DNA of 64,000 bases from Rickettsiales bacterium UBA2645 (GCA_002359655.1 DENL01000035.1:10161-74160), one strand, 5' to 3'; counted from the stretch's first letter, positions 1 to 9,529 are shown. A program made the numbers and translations. The notes: a model not told the origin generated them from the letters alone.

Positions 1-32
1 TTGGCCATTTAACACAGAGTTTACTACTAATT

Positions 33-2012
33 TCAAATCAATAATAAAGCCTCTAATTTTCTTACTTCATCACGAATCTTCGAAGCCTTTTCAAATTCAA
101 GATTTCCTGCCGCTTCAATCATTTCTTTTCGCAAACCTTCAATATATTTTTCGTCAGGCAAATTCTTTTTGCTAAAACCAACAATATCATCGTCATCAGA
201 CCTTTTGGTATAAAGATTTGCCAAAGCTGATCCAAAAGCTTTTTTGGTTGTAGTTGGCGTGATGCCATGTTTTTTATTGTGAGCGATTTGAATTTTTCTG
301 CGACGCTCAGTTTCACCAAGAGCAGCTTTGATCGATTTAGTTTCGCGATCAGCATAAAGAATCACTTTGCTTTCCGAATTTCGTGCAGCGCGACCAATTG
401 TTTGAATCAAAGAGGTTTCATTGCGCAAAAATCCTTCTTTATCAGCATCCAAAATTGCCATCAGCGCACATTCAGGAATATCCAAACCTTCACGCAGTAA
501 ATTCACGCCAACCAAACAATCATATTTGCCCAAACGCAGATTTTGAATTATTTCGATTCGATCAAGCGTATCAATGTCAGAATGCATGTAAACCGCGTTT
601 ATACCAACTTCCGTTAAATAGTCAGTTAAATCTTCAGCCATTTTTTTTGTTAGAGTCGTGACCAAAGTTCGAAATCCGCGCTCTTTGGTTTGCTTGACTT
701 CACCAATCAAGTCATCGATTTGAGTTTTAGCTGGACGAATCTCGCAAAGCGGATCAAGCAAGCCAGTTGGGCGAATAATTTGTTCAATCACGCCGCCGTC
801 ATTTTTAGCAGTTTCATATTTTCCGGGAGTTGCCGAAACATAAATCGTTTGCGGCTTAAATGCTTCCCATTCGGCGAATTTCAGCGGACGATTGTCAAGC
901 GCCGAAAGCAGACGAAATCCATGCTCAGTCAAGTTTGACTTACGAGCAAAATCACCTTTGTACATGCCATCAATTTGTGGAACTGAGACATGGCTTTCAT
1001 CGACAAAAAGCAAAGCATCTTTGGGCAAATATTCAAACAAAGTTGGCGGCGCTGCACCCGCTGGGCGACCAGTTAAATAGCGCGAATAATTTTCAATTCC
1101 TTTGCAACTTCCAACTGTCAGCATCATTTCCATATCGTAAGTGGTACGCTGGTTTAAGCGTTGTGCTTCAACGATTTTGCCTTGCTTTTCCAACTCTTCA
1201 ACGCGCAGAGCTAAATCTTTTTTGATCTGGCGAATGGCGTTTTGCAAAGCATCGGGAGGCGCGACATAATGCGAAGAAGGATAAAGCGCGATTTCATCTA
1301 GCTTGGCAAAGGTTTCGCCCGTAAGTGGATCAAACTCTGTGATTTCTTCAATTTCGTCACCAAACATGGAAATACGCCAAGCGATTTGATCTTCATGCGA
1401 CGGAAAAACATCGATAGTATCACCAGTGACGCGGAAAGTGCAGCGCTCAAAAGCAATATCATTGCGCTCATATTGTAAGTCGACCAAACGCAATAAAAGT
1501 TTTTGACGATTAATTTCTTCGCCAACTTTCAAACGCAAAATCATCGTCGAATAAAATTCCGGCGAACCAATACCATAAATGCAGGAAACTGAAGCCACCA
1601 CAATCGTATCGCGCCGCTCAAAAAGTGCGCGAGTTGCGACATGGCGCAAACGATCGATCTGCTCGTTAATAGCGGAATCTTTTTCGATATAAGTGTCGGT
1701 TTTGGCGATATAAGCTTCTGGCTGATAGTAATCGTAGAATGAAACGAAATAGCCGATTTCGTTTTCTGGAAAAAATTCCTTCATCTCGCCATAAATCTGC
1801 GCCGCTAAAGTTTTATTGTGCGCCATGATCAGCGTTGGTCGCTGCGTCTTTTCAATAACATTAGCCATCGTGAAAGTTTTGCCCGAACCAGTAACTCCGA
1901 GTAAAACCTGATTTTGTTTTTTCTCTTCTATTCCTTTGACAAGCTTGGAAATCGCTTGCGGCTGATCACCAGCAGGAGAGAATTTGGAATGGATTTTGAA
2001 TTTTTGGGGCAT
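33..2012 (-). CDS. uvrB: UvrABC system protein B (excinuclease helicase subunit)
   Basis: DNA damage-verification subunit of nucleotide excision repair; it partners with UvrA, encoded at 32143-35004, and with UvrC (not in the window). The 659 aa are close to the usual family length. Visible motifs are the Walker A GVTGSGKT (residues 39-46), the tyrosine-rich beta-hairpin region containing [10 protein letters not shown], the DESH box near residue 340, the helicase motif GRAARN, and a C-terminal UVR domain in the last 40 residues that would bind UvrC. The ATG directly precedes MPQKFKI. The stop codon of the upstream SIR2-like gene lies immediately before this ATG with no spacer, so transcription from the accessory island probably reads into uvrB. 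The family assignment is secure. Confidence 0.98.
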   Translation of the reverse strand: MPQKFKIHSKFSPAGDQPQAISKLVKGIEEKKQNQVLLGVTGSGKTFTMANVIEKTQRPTLIMAHNKTLAAQIYGEMKEFFPENEIGYFVSFYDYYQPEAYIAKTDTYIEKDSAINEQIDRLRHVATRALFERRDTIVVASVSCIYGIGSPEFYSTMILRLKVGEEINRQKLLLRLVDLQYERNDIAFERCTFRVTGDTIDVFPSHEDQIAWRISMFGDEIEEITEFDPLTGETFAKLDEIALYPSSHYVAPPDALQNAIRQIKKDLALRVEELEKQGKIVEAQRLNQRTTYDMEMMLTVGSCKGIENYSRYLTGRPAGAAPPTLFEYLPKDALLFVDESHVSVPQIDGMYKGDFARKSNLTEHGFRLLSALDNRPLKFAEWEAFKPQTIYVSATPGKYETAKNDGGVIEQIIRPTGLLDPLCEIRPAKTQIDDLIGEVKQTKERGFRTLVTTLTKKMAEDLTDYLTEVGINAVYMHSDIDTLDRIEIIQNLRLGKYDCLVGVNLLREGLDIPECALMAILDADKEGFLRNETSLIQTIGRAARNSESKVILYADRETKSIKAALGETERRRKIQIAHNKKHGITPTTTKKAFGSALANLYTKRSDDDDIVGFSKKNLPDEKYIEGLRKEMIEAAGNLEFEKASKIRDEVRKLEALLLI

Positions 2013-3338
2013 TTATTTTTTCAGCTCAAGATAAGGAGTTAAGTTAGTTTGTATTTCAAGTGGTGAGGTTAGATTTTCAAAAAGGCTAAAATCTTCTTTT
2101 AAGCTTAAGGCACTAGATACTGATTTGTGAGAAATTCGAGGTTTCAAACCATCTTGGAATCTTGATAACAAATCATAAATCAACCGCTCTAACCTCTGAT
2201 TTATTTTATCTTCATCGCTGGCATAATTTGTAACAAAACAACCTTTTTTATATTTAATTTCTTTTAACCCTAAAATTTCGTTGTTTGTTTGATCAAATCC
2301 GTAACCCAGAATATAAACAACATCCCAATTACTTTGAGTTATAGAACTGATTTTTTTTCCCTTCCCTACTATAATTACTTCGATTCTTTTTCTAAACTCA
2401 GATCTTTTATCTGAAAAAAAGTAGCAACTCATCTCTAGAACTGAAGAATAAAATAAATTTCTTAATTCAAGACGAGCTTTGCTTGGATATTTAGCTATAT
2501 CAATTTTAGCAGAATATTGTGCCAGCAAATTATTCTCGATCTCATGCTTATCTTGATGGGACAAAATCTCAGAAATATTTTTATAAACTCTTGGTAGAGT
2601 GATATTTTTTGGTCTAAAATCGCCCTTTATTCTTTCGAAGTGCTGCATCATCAAGTCTTGAATATTTTCAATAATCTCGGGTGGATTTAAAATTTGACCG
2701 TAGATGTGCTCAATACAATGATTTACTAGCTTCTTAAAGAAATCTTTAGCCTTATCTAAATTTTCTGATTTAAAATTATCTTTGATCCTTTGCCACAAAT
2801 AAAATTCTAAAGATACATCGTAGTTAAAAGTCATTATCTTAAAAGATTTTACGAAGGAGTCCTCATTCAATCTGGCCAACTTTTCATCATCATTTTTACA
2901 ATCGGCAATTTTAGAAGAAATTAGTTGCCAAACAGAAAAATACCAATTTTGCTCAAAATACTCTGGATATGCTTCGCTGTAGCAAGTACAATTTAGAATA
3001 ATTGATAAAATCAAAGATTTTAAAAACTCTTGTTCGTTTTGGTTTGAAATGGATGAAATATAAGAATCGATACTAGAAGGACGAGCCTGAATAATTTTTT
3101 GTAGCCAGTTCTCAATTGGGTGCTGATCTTGATTTGAAAGATGATTACAATCTTTTAAACGAGTTTCTGCAAGACAGTGTTTAAGGCTTGCATCTTTATG
3201 ATTAAAAGCACCTCTGAACATCGGCAAAATCTTTTCTGCAATCTCCAAAAACTGCGCCCCAGTTGGATAAACCCCACATTCCACCGACGCCCCCGCACCA
3301 AGAATTACTAATCTGCTCAGTTCTTTATTTTCACTCAT
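2013..3338 (-). CDS. SIR2-like NAD-binding family protein, possible defence NADase
   Basis: A 441-aa protein with hallmarks of the SIR2-like superfamily used in several anti-phage systems: an N-terminal nucleotide-binding GAGAS loop (15-19, numbering from the upstream TTG) followed by a YPTG turn, the catalytic-type TFNYD (171-175, compare T-x-N-x-D of sirtuins), HIYGQ (212-216) as the likely catalytic His, and a late Rossmann strand ILGYGFDQTNNEIL (345-358). No zinc-binding CxxC pairs are seen, which fits the defence-type group rather than protein deacylases. An upstream TTG is possible, but the ATG at 3338 is preferred. It follows the DUF2188 gene by 3 bp and is probably co-transcribed with it. 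NAD depletion or hydrolysis is inferred from the family; no effector partner domain is visible in the 220-aa C-terminal part. Confidence 0.62.
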   Translation of the reverse strand: MSENKELSRLVILGAGASVECGVYPTGAQFLEIAEKILPMFRGAFNHKDASLKHCLAETRLKDCNHLSNQDQHPIENWLQKIIQARPSSIDSYISSISNQNEQEFLKSLILSIILNCTCYSEAYPEYFEQNWYFSVWQLISSKIADCKNDDEKLARLNEDSFVKSFKIMTFNYDVSLEFYLWQRIKDNFKSENLDKAKDFFKKLVNHCIEHIYGQILNPPEIIENIQDLMMQHFERIKGDFRPKNITLPRVYKNISEILSHQDKHEIENNLLAQYSAKIDIAKYPSKARLELRNLFYSSVLEMSCYFFSDKRSEFRKRIEVIIVGKGKKISSITQSNWDVVYILGYGFDQTNNEILGLKEIKYKKGCFVTNYASDEDKINQRLERLIYDLLSRFQDGLKPRISHKSVSSALSLKEDFSLFENLTSPLEIQTNLTPYLELKK

Positions 3339-3341
3339 CAA

Positions 3342-3623
3342 TCAACCCCGCGGTGGAAAAACATCTTTCCCATAAGAATTTTTCTCTCTGATTTTTCCAT
3401 CTTTTCCGTGAATGATCACTTCTGATTTTTGCTTAATTGCAATTTTTATTGCCTGCGCGATGGCTTCTCTTTGATTGTCAAAAGTTTTAGTCACACGATC
3501 AGAGTTTGATTTTTTTACAGCCCATTCGCCATTTACAGGCACAACATGCTGCGAGGTTGCAGCTTTCACATATTTTTTTACGACTTCAGAACCTTTTGAA
3601 GATCTAAGCAAAGTAGCTTCCAT
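3342..3623 (-). CDS. DUF2188 domain protein
   Basis: A 93-aa protein whose C-terminal two thirds match the DUF2188 pattern: HVVPVNGEWAVKK (from about residue 26), then TKTFDNQREAI, VIIHGKDGKIREKNSYG and a terminal FPPRG. DUF2188 is a small beta-rich domain of unknown biochemical role, common in bacteria and mobile regions. The ATG lies 3 bp after the stop of the remnant zeta-like gene, and the stop lies 3 bp before the SIR2-like ATG, so the three form one tight unit. A role as partner or antitoxin for a neighbour is only an inference from spacing. Confidence 0.75.
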   Translation of the reverse strand: MEATLLRSSKGSEVVKKYVKAATSQHVVPVNGEWAVKKSNSDRVTKTFDNQREAIAQAIKIAIKQKSEVIIHGKDGKIREKNSYGKDVFPPRG

Positions 3624-3626
3624 TTT

Positions 3627-4290
3627 TTACTTACCGTTAATTATCAAAGTTTTTATTTCTTCTTCAGAACATTGCGCTTCTTCTAAAAAAGCAATTAATT
3701 CATTTCTGCTTTCAAAGGAAATTTCAGCAAATCCTAAGCCATCTTCGATTTGAGCAATTTTTGAATCTCCATCAGATTTATCTGCTTCGTTAATCAAACG
3801 ATTATAATAAATCAACAACTCAACTTCAGGATGATTTTTTGCAATCCACAAAGCAACTTTTCTGGCACCAAAGTGAGTTTCGAAAATCTAGATTCTGGTA
3901 TCTTGCGATCTCTTTTGTGAAAAGCCCTGAAGCACTGATTTAAACTGTAGGGTAAAATCAAACACACTAAAGGAATATTTCCAAACCTTCTAACATTTCT
4001 AATCTTTGTTTCAGCGCCGTTTTCTGTTGCTAATGTTGAATCAAAAACAATCCCCGAAATTTCTGAATTTTGATTGTTTTCAATTGGGCAAAACTTTCAA
4101 TAAATTCTGTTTTACCAGAAGCACTTCCGCCGCACATCAGAATCGCTTTTTTACCTTTAACTTTTTTTAATTCTTGATCGAACTTTTTGTTAGCGATCTT
4201 AGCGGATTCGAGATGGAAACTATCGGCATTTTCGGGAGAAAATCCTGGCAAAAATTCTTTTTCTTCGTCAATAGAAATGACCTTGTACAT
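3627..4290 (-). pseudogene. Zeta-toxin-like kinase, inactivated by two frameshifts
   Basis: Read on the minus strand from ATG 4290, the first frame encodes a Walker A of the zeta-toxin/P-loop kinase type (LMCGGSASGKTEF, about residues 51-63), then hits a stop near 4030. Shifting frame at about 4060-4075 restores GIVFDSTLATENGAETKIRN and later PYSLNQCFRAFHKRDRK down to about 3885. A second shift near 3880 restores THFGARKVALWIAKNHPEVE and runs to the TAA at 3627. The three pieces together follow the zeta-toxin order: P-loop, D-S/A-T strand, Arg-rich lid, T-H. The full product would be about 220 aa. Zeta kinases phosphorylate UDP-GlcNAc; this copy should be dead unless the shifts are assembly errors. 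A short ORF on its 3' part (3627-3851, TTG start) is a fragment rather than a gene. Confidence 0.72.
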
Positions 4291-4324
4291 CTAACAATGA
4301 GTAGTGATTTTAGAAAATGAAGAA

Positions 4325-4398
4325 TGGAGCGGGTGAAGGGAATCGAACCCTCACGGCCAGCTTGGAAGGCTGGAACTCTACCGTTGAGCTACACCCGC
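4325..4398 (-). tRNA. tRNA-Gly (TCC)
   Basis: Cloverleaf on the minus strand with acceptor GCGGGTG/CACCCGC, anticodon stem CCAGC/GCTGG enclosing CTTCCAA (anticodon TCC), T-loop TTCGATT, discriminator T and an encoded CCA. 74 nt. Its 3' end faces the SIR2/DUF2188/zeta island. Confidence 0.95.
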
Positions 4399-4431
4399 AT
4401 AATTTTCATACAATCAACATCTTTGTAGAAA

Positions 4432-4517
4432 TGGTGGACAGGGCAGGATTTGAACCTGCGAACGCTTACGCGGACAGATTTACAGTCTGTTGCCATTGAC
4501 CACTCGGCCACCTGTCC
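4432..4517 (-). tRNA. tRNA-Tyr (GTA)
   Basis: 86-nt class II tRNA on the minus strand with a long variable arm, acceptor GGACAGG pairing with CCTGTCC, anticodon loop centred on GTA, T-loop TTCAAAT, discriminator A and an encoded CCA. It lies 33 bp upstream of tRNA-Gly and is probably co-transcribed with it. Confidence 0.95.
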
Positions 4518-4628
4518 TTTTATTAAATTAAAGACTGCGCTTTTAATTCAGAGTTGTTTCGAATCAAAGATCGAAAGCGGTTTTGTTTTTTCAATAAATT
4601 TTATTTTGGAAAATAAAAAGAGCGCGGT

Positions 4629-4657
4629 TTTGTAAAGTGATGCATTTTGAAAGTCAA
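4629..4657 (-). promoter_or_regulatory. Predicted promoter of the tRNA-Tyr/tRNA-Gly unit
   Basis: On the minus strand: -35 TTGACT (4652-4657), 17-nt spacer, -10 TACAAA (4629-4634), about 110 bp ahead of tRNA-Tyr. It overlaps the last codon of the E1-like gene. Prediction by motif only. Confidence 0.5.
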
Positions 4658-5409
4658 TTAGAGCAAACTTTACAGCTGTGATTTTTTTTCAAAACTACTT
4701 TGCGGAAATCGTTTTTTAGAAAATCAAAAATCAAAATTTTGCCGACTAAATCAGAGCCGATTCCTAAAATTTCTTTTATTGTTGTGGTTGCTTGAAGAGC
4801 GCCAATTGTGCCAGCGACTGATCCTAAGATTCCTTTTTCGGAAAGTGGCAAAGAGAAATTTTCGTCAACTATATTTGGATTAAAACAGGCGTAGCATGGG
4901 TTATTTTTTTCAAAAGATTTGAAGACTGAAACTTGTCCTAAAAATCCTTTCACTGCGGCAAAAATTAGTGGTTTTTTTTGTTCATGGCAAATTTCGTTGA
5001 TGATAAAACGAGTCGGGAAATTATCGGTAGCGTCTAAAATAAAATCGTAATTAGAGCTTATTTTTCTGAGCATTTCACGATTCGCTCTTTCTGGAAAAAT
5101 TTCTAAATTAGTATCAGAATTTAGAGCGGAAATTTTTTCTTTAGCGCTTAAAACTTTTTTTTGGCCTAAATTTTTTTCGTTGTGAATCACTTGACGCTGT
5201 AGGTTTGAAAGCTCAACAATATCATCGTCAATCACGCCAATATTTCCAACTCCAGCGGCAGCCAAATAAAGTAAAACTGGCGATCCCAGACCGCCAGCAC
5301 CAATTACCAAAACTTTTGCACGCAGTAATTTTTCTTGGCCCAATTCTTTAATTTCAGGCAATATTGTATTACGCAAATAACGCTGTTTTTGGTTTTCGTT
5401 TAGCAGCAT
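4654..5409 (-). CDS. MoeB/ThiF/HesA-type E1-like adenylyltransferase
   Basis: Activates the C-terminal Gly-Gly of a ubiquitin-like sulfur carrier (MoaD or ThiS) by adenylation. From the chosen ATG the protein is 251 aa, the normal length of the family. It starts NENQKQRYLRN, then shows the ATP-binding GAGGLGSPVLLYLAAAG, the DDDIVELSNLQRQ Mg/ATP motif, DATDNFPTR, and two zinc-binding CxxC pairs (CYAC and CKVC). An upstream in-frame Met at 5454 would add 15 unlike residues and is not preferred. ThiF is attractive because thiC lies at 13603-15432, but ThiF and MoeB cannot be told apart without a tree; no ThiS or MoaD is nearby. Confidence 0.88.
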   Translation of the reverse strand: MLLNENQKQRYLRNTILPEIKELGQEKLLRAKVLVIGAGGLGSPVLLYLAAAGVGNIGVIDDDIVELSNLQRQVIHNEKNLGQKKVLSAKEKISALNSDTNLEIFPERANREMLRKISSNYDFILDATDNFPTRFIINEICHEQKKPLIFAAVKGFLGQVSVFKSFEKNNPCYACFNPNIVDENFSLPLSEKGILGSVAGTIGALQATTTIKEILGIGSDLVGKILIFDFLKNDFRKVVLKKNHSCKVCSN

Positions 5410-5537
5410 AAATAATCTGAGTTTATTAAAATTACAGCGCACCGCTTTTCTCACTTTGTTCGAAGACGATGTGCTGCCGGGGCGGAGGCATAGTCTTGCC
5501 CGCTTAAGGCTAAGATCAATAGTTTAGGTCGATTTTT

Positions 5538-5987
5538 TTACGCCTTAAGCCCAGTCGATCCAAAGCCGCTAGAACCACGCACAGTTTCATCTAAATTTTC
5601 TACTTCTAAGATTTCGGCCTGCTCATGTTTGGCAATCACAATTTGCGCAATTCGCATGCCGCGAGTAATCGTAAAATCAACTTTTGAATGATTAATTAAA
5701 ATTACACAAACTTCGCCGCGATAGTCAGAATCAATGGTTCCTGGAGAATTTAAAACTGTAATACCGTTTTTCAGTGCAAGTCCTGATCTTGGTCGCACTT
5801 GTGCCTCAAAGCCTTTTTCTAGTGCGATTGCAATGCCGGTTTTGACTAATTTTATTTCGCCAGATTTTATAACAATTTCTTCGTCAATTGCAGCAAGCAA
5901 ATCCATTCCGGCACTTCCTTGAGTTTCATATTTTGGTAAAGCTAAATCTTTAGCGTTTTCAAGTTTTTTTATTTTCAAGATCGTCAT
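5538..5987 (-). CDS. dut: Deoxyuridine 5'-triphosphate nucleotidohydrolase (dUTPase)
   Basis: Hydrolyses dUTP to dUMP and pyrophosphate, keeping uracil out of DNA and feeding dTMP synthesis. The 149-aa length is typical for the homotrimeric family. All five motifs are visible: [42 protein letters not shown], and the C-terminal [10 protein letters not shown] arm that closes the active site. It is divergently transcribed from petA; the region 5988-6089 must hold both promoters. Confidence 0.97.
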   Translation of the reverse strand: MTILKIKKLENAKDLALPKYETQGSAGMDLLAAIDEEIVIKSGEIKLVKTGIAIALEKGFEAQVRPRSGLALKNGITVLNSPGTIDSDYRGEVCVILINHSKVDFTITRGMRIAQIVIAKHEQAEILEVENLDETVRGSSGFGSTGLKA

Positions 5988-6089
5988 TTGAAGGAGAATT
6001 TATTTAATAATTTCGTGGTTGATAAATTTGCTTACGCGCCTAAAAAACGCGACTCTTTTTTTCTTAAGAAAATATCTTTTCCAAAACGC

Positions 6090-6620
6090 ATGTCAGAAAA
6101 ATCACAAGAATTAAAAAATGAAAGTCGTCGCAAACTTCTTACAACTACAGCTTACACAGCAGCTGGAATTGGTGCCGCTTGCGCTATTTTACCTTTCGTT
6201 GATAGCATGAATCCTTCAGGCGATGTTGCAGCTCTTGCTTCGGTCGAAGTTGACATTTCGCCAATTAAAGTTGGCGAAGAAAGAAAAGTTATGTGGCGCG
6301 GCAAACCAGTTTCAATCAGAAGACGCTCAAAAGAAGAAATTGAAGAAGCTGCCAAGGTCAATTTAGCAGAGCTGCGCGATCCACAAAAAGATTCTGATCG
6401 TGTTAAAGCCGGCAAAGAAGAATGGTTGGTAACAATTGAAATTTGCACACATTTGGGCTGCATCCCAATTATGGGACAAGGTGATTACAAAGGTTGGTTT
6501 TGCCCTTGTCATGGTTCTCAGTACGATACTTCTGCGCGCATCAGAAAAGGCCCAGCGCCAAAGAATCTAGAAATTCCTCCTTACGAATTTGTTTCGGATA
6601 ACAAAATTAAAATCGGCTAA
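6090..6620 (+). CDS. petA: Ubiquinol-cytochrome c reductase Rieske iron-sulfur subunit
   Basis: Carries the 2Fe-2S cluster that takes the first electron from ubiquinol in the bc1 complex. From ATG 6090 the protein has 176 aa: a short basic N-terminus with SRRKLL followed by one transmembrane helix ([20 protein letters not shown]), as expected for Tat-dependent insertion, then a soluble Rieske domain with CTHLGC and CPCHGS (2 Cys + 2 His ligands). An open frame extends to TTG 5988, but the 34 extra residues would bury the twin-arginine signal, so ATG 6090 is chosen. petB follows after 2 bp. Confidence 0.97.
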   Translation: MSEKSQELKNESRRKLLTTTAYTAAGIGAACAILPFVDSMNPSGDVAALASVEVDISPIKVGEERKVMWRGKPVSIRRRSKEEIEEAAKVNLAELRDPQKDSDRVKAGKEEWLVTIEICTHLGCIPIMGQGDYKGWFCPCHGSQYDTSARIRKGPAPKNLEIPPYEFVSDNKIKIG

Positions 6621-6622
6621 AC

Positions 6623-7870
6623 ATGTCTAATCGCATTCAAAACGATTTCGAAAAATCAATTACTGAAAAATCAAAAGTCGCCAAATGGATCAATGATCGT
6701 TTGCCAATTATTGATACGCTTGAGGATACTCTTTTTAAACATCCTTATCCAAAAAATTTAAGCTATTGGTGGAACTTCGGATCAATTGCTGGTATTGCTT
6801 TGGTAGTGCAAATTTTGAGCGGACTTTTCTTGTCAATGCACTATGTTGCCAACACCGAATTTGCCTTCAATTCAGTTGAACATATAATGCGCGATGTGCG
6901 TTATGGCTGGCTGATTCGCTATATTCACGCCGTTGGTGCTTCGATGTTTTTTGTAGCACTTTACGCGCATATTACTCGTGGCCTTTATTATGGCTCTTAT
7001 AAATCACCGCGCGAACTTTTATGGTGGGTTGGAGTGATAATCTTTTTACTGACTATGGCCACAGCCTTTATGGGATACGTCTTGCCTTGGGGACAAATGA
7101 GTTTTTGGGGTGCAACTGTAATTACCAATTTATTTTCAGCTTTGCCAATTGTTGGAAAATCAATCGTAACTTGGCTGTGGGGCGGTTATTCTGTCGATAA
7201 TCCAACACTTAATCGCTTTTTCTCGCTGCACTTTTTAATGCCGTTTTTAATTGTTGGCATTGTTTTACTGCACCTTGTTGCTCTTCACACAGTTGGTTCT
7301 AACAATCCTACCGGCGTTGAAATTAAAACTAAAAATGACTCGATTCCTTTCCATCCTTATTTCACCATCAAAGATATGGTGGGGTTTGTGTTATTCTTTT
7401 TGATTTTTGGCTATTTCTTATTTTTCTATCCAAATGCTCTTGGTCACCCAGACAACTATATTCCAGCAAATCCAATGGTAACGCCAGCTCACATCGTTCC
7501 TGAGTGGTACTTTTTACCTTTCTACGCAATTCTGCGAGCCGTTCCAGATAAGCTTGGCGGTGTTTTGATGATGTTTGGTGCGATTGCTATGTTATTTGCC
7601 CTACCCTTTTTGGATCGCAGTAAAGTCAGATCTGGAGCTTATCGCCCGCTTTTTCAAAAATTCTTTTTTGTTTTCATCATCAACTTTGCTTTTTTAGGTT
7701 GGTTAGGAAAATCCCCAGCAGAAGGCTGGTATATCTGGGCTTCTCGCTTTGCCACCTTTTATTACTACGCTTACTTTTTAATAATTTTACCAAATTTGCC
7801 AAAGTTTGAAAAAACTCTTCCCCTTCCAGAGTCAATTGCAGAGGATTTTAAGAATAAACATAACCATTAA
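6623..7870 (+). CDS. petB: Cytochrome b of the bc1 complex
   Basis: Membrane subunit holding hemes bL and bH and both quinone sites. The 415 aa match full-length (b6 plus subunit IV-like) alphaproteobacterial cytochrome b. Seen: the first heme helix with [29 protein letters not shown] (Qo region), HFLMPF and HLVALH of the second helix pair, and the Qo-site PEWY motif. About eight membrane helices are evident. Second gene of the petA-petB operon; the next gene is the Ogt-like ORF rather than petC. Confidence 0.98.
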   Translation: MSNRIQNDFEKSITEKSKVAKWINDRLPIIDTLEDTLFKHPYPKNLSYWWNFGSIAGIALVVQILSGLFLSMHYVANTEFAFNSVEHIMRDVRYGWLIRYIHAVGASMFFVALYAHITRGLYYGSYKSPRELLWWVGVIIFLLTMATAFMGYVLPWGQMSFWGATVITNLFSALPIVGKSIVTWLWGGYSVDNPTLNRFFSLHFLMPFLIVGIVLLHLVALHTVGSNNPTGVEIKTKNDSIPFHPYFTIKDMVGFVLFFLIFGYFLFFYPNALGHPDNYIPANPMVTPAHIVPEWYFLPFYAILRAVPDKLGGVLMMFGAIAMLFALPFLDRSKVRSGAYRPLFQKFFFVFIINFAFLGWLGKSPAEGWYIWASRFATFYYYAYFLIILPNLPKFEKTLPLPESIAEDFKNKHNH

Positions 7871-7886
7871 TTAAAATAAAAAATTT

Positions 7887-8186
7887 ATGAGTATCGATTC
7901 GCAAAAGCTTTACGATTTGTTAAAAGAAATCCCACAAGGAAAAGTCACAACTTACAAAGAGCTTGCAAAAAAATTAAAAACCAAAGGCTATCGAGCTATT
8001 GGTCAAATTGTTGGCGCCAATCCAAATGCGCCGCAAGTTCCTTGTCATCGTGTAGTTAGAAGTGATGGCGGGCTTGGTGGATATGCTTTTGGCCTTAAAA
8101 AGAAAATCGAAATCTTGACCAAAGAAGGCATTAAAATTATTGATGAAAAAGTCGTCGACTTCGCAAAAAAGTTACACAAATTTTAG
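7887..8186 (+). CDS. Ogt/MGMT-family C-terminal domain protein
   Basis: A 99-aa stand-alone version of the DNA-binding domain of O6-methylguanine-DNA methyltransferase: helix-turn-helix GKVTTYKELAKKL, the asparagine hinge GANPNAPQ, and the acceptor motif PCHRVV with the reactive cysteine, then GGLGGYAFG. Because the cysteine is retained (PCHR, not the PWHR of alkyltransferase-like proteins), direct alkyl transfer is possible, though the N-terminal half of typical Ogt is missing. It sits inside the bc1 operon, 16 bp after petB and 17 bp before petC, so it should be co-transcribed with respiratory genes. Confidence 0.88.
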   Translation: MSIDSQKLYDLLKEIPQGKVTTYKELAKKLKTKGYRAIGQIVGANPNAPQVPCHRVVRSDGGLGGYAFGLKKKIEILTKEGIKIIDEKVVDFAKKLHKF

Positions 8187-8203
8187 AAAGAAAAATAAAC
8201 AAA

Positions 8204-8980
8204 ATGAAAAAGCTTTTTTTAATTCTTGCTTTAATTCCAACTCTAGCTTTTGCCAATGAAGCCCACGATAACGATCCGCTAGCGACCTCATCACTTCACC
8301 CAAAACAAATGAAATGGGAATTTGACGGATTTTTTGGACGCTTTGATCGTGCTTCTGCACAGCGCGGCTACCAAGTTTATAAAGAAGTTTGTTCAGCCTG
8401 TCATAGCTTAAAACTAGTTGCTTATCGCAATTTGACTGAGCTTGGATTTTCTGAAGAAGAAGTAAAACAACTTGCTTCTGAAGCCTCTGTAACTGATGGC
8501 CCAAACGAAGAAGGTGAAATGTTTGAACGTCCAGGACTTCCTTCTGATCACTTTGTTGGTCCATATGCTAATGAACAAGCAGCTCGTGCAGCAAATGGTG
8601 GCGCACTTCCACCTGATTTATCTTTAATTGTTAAAGCTCGTCATGATGGTGCGAATTATGTTTATTCGCTGATCACCGGCTTCATTGACGCGCCAGACGA
8701 TTTCCACATGAATGAAGGAAAATACTACAACCCTTACTTTGAAGGCCGCCAAATCTCGATGCCAGCTCCTTTGACAGACGATGGACAAGTCACTTATACT
8801 GACGGCACTATCGCCACTAAAGAACAAATGGTAATTGATGTAGTAAATTTTTTACAATTCGCCGCCGAACCTGAAACCGAAAGCCGCAAAAAAATGGGCA
8901 TCAGAACCATGATCTTCCTTGGCATTTTATTTATAATTTTAATCGCTGCTAAAAAAGCGGTTTGGAAAAAACTCGACTAA
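8204..8980 (+). CDS. petC: Cytochrome c1 of the bc1 complex
   Basis: Periplasm-facing heme c subunit passing electrons from the Rieske centre to cytochrome c. The 258-aa precursor has a signal peptide (MKKLFLILALIPTLAFA), the heme-binding CSACH (63-67), a GRQISMPAPL segment likely holding the axial Met, and one C-terminal membrane anchor (MIFLGILFIILIAAKKAVW). Heme attachment needs the Ccm system, of which ccmD and ccmE lie at 52766-53330. It ends 2 bp before nuoE. Confidence 0.97.
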   Translation: MKKLFLILALIPTLAFANEAHDNDPLATSSLHPKQMKWEFDGFFGRFDRASAQRGYQVYKEVCSACHSLKLVAYRNLTELGFSEEEVKQLASEASVTDGPNEEGEMFERPGLPSDHFVGPYANEQAARAANGGALPPDLSLIVKARHDGANYVYSLITGFIDAPDDFHMNEGKYYNPYFEGRQISMPAPLTDDGQVTYTDGTIATKEQMVIDVVNFLQFAAEPETESRKKMGIRTMIFLGILFIILIAAKKAVWKKLD

Positions 8981-8982
8981 AA

Positions 8983-9528
8983 ATGACATTTCAATTCAGC
9001 GCCGAAAACCAAAAAAAAGTTAGCGAAATTCTAGCTAAATATCCCACCAATAGACAGAAATCTGCAGTTATGCCTTTGCTTGATTTGGCTCAAAGACAAA
9101 ACCAAAACTGGATTTCAAAAGACGTAATTGCGACAATCGCCAGCACTTTAAAGATGCCAGAAATTAAAGTTTATGAAGTGGCCAGTTTTTACACGATGTA
9201 TAACCTAAAACCAGTTGGCAAATATCTTCTACAATTCTGCAAAACCACACCCTGCATGTTACGCGGTATCGATAAAATCATCAAAGATTGTGAAGAAAAA
9301 CTAGGCATTGAAATGGACGAAACCACTTTAGATGGCACATTCACCCTAAAAGAAGTTGAGTGCTTAGGAGCTTGCGTCAACGCTCCAGTTGTACAAATTA
9401 ATGATGATTTCGCTGAAGATTTAACTAGCGAAAACTTCTTAAAAATTATTGAAGATCTAAAGGCTGGTAAAGAATTTAAGGTCGGCTCACAAATTGGCAG
9501 ACAGTGCTCTGCTGCTCAAAATCAGTAA
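8983..9528 (+). CDS. nuoE: NADH-quinone oxidoreductase subunit E (24-kDa, 2Fe-2S)
   Basis: Thioredoxin-fold subunit of the NADH dehydrogenase module of complex I. 181 aa from the ATG just after the petC stop. The 2Fe-2S ligands are seen as CKTTPC and CLGAC (C-x4-C ... C-x3-C). It stands alone behind the bc1 genes, and nuoG is 15 kb away, so complex I genes are dispersed here, as they are in many Rickettsiales. The CLC gene follows after 1 bp. Confidence 0.95.
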   Translation: MTFQFSAENQKKVSEILAKYPTNRQKSAVMPLLDLAQRQNQNWISKDVIATIASTLKMPEIKVYEVASFYTMYNLKPVGKYLLQFCKTTPCMLRGIDKIIKDCEEKLGIEMDETTLDGTFTLKEVECLGACVNAPVVQINDDFAEDLTSENFLKIIEDLKAGKEFKVGSQIGRQCSAAQNQ

Positions 9529-9529
9529 A

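Noticed and set aside
4325..4398. Attachment duplication of tRNA-Gly for the SIR2/DUF2188/zeta island
   Set aside because: I looked for a repeat of the tRNA-Gly 3' end near uvrB and found none, so integration at this tRNA is not supported by the sequence.
5455..5520. GC-rich patch between the E1-like gene and dut
   Set aside because: It differs in composition from its surroundings, but I see no clean inverted repeat or family shared with the other GC-rich hairpins.
5988..6089. N-terminal extension of the Rieske protein from TTG 5988
   Set aside because: It would place 34 unlike residues ahead of the export signal; ATG 6090 gives a normal protein.
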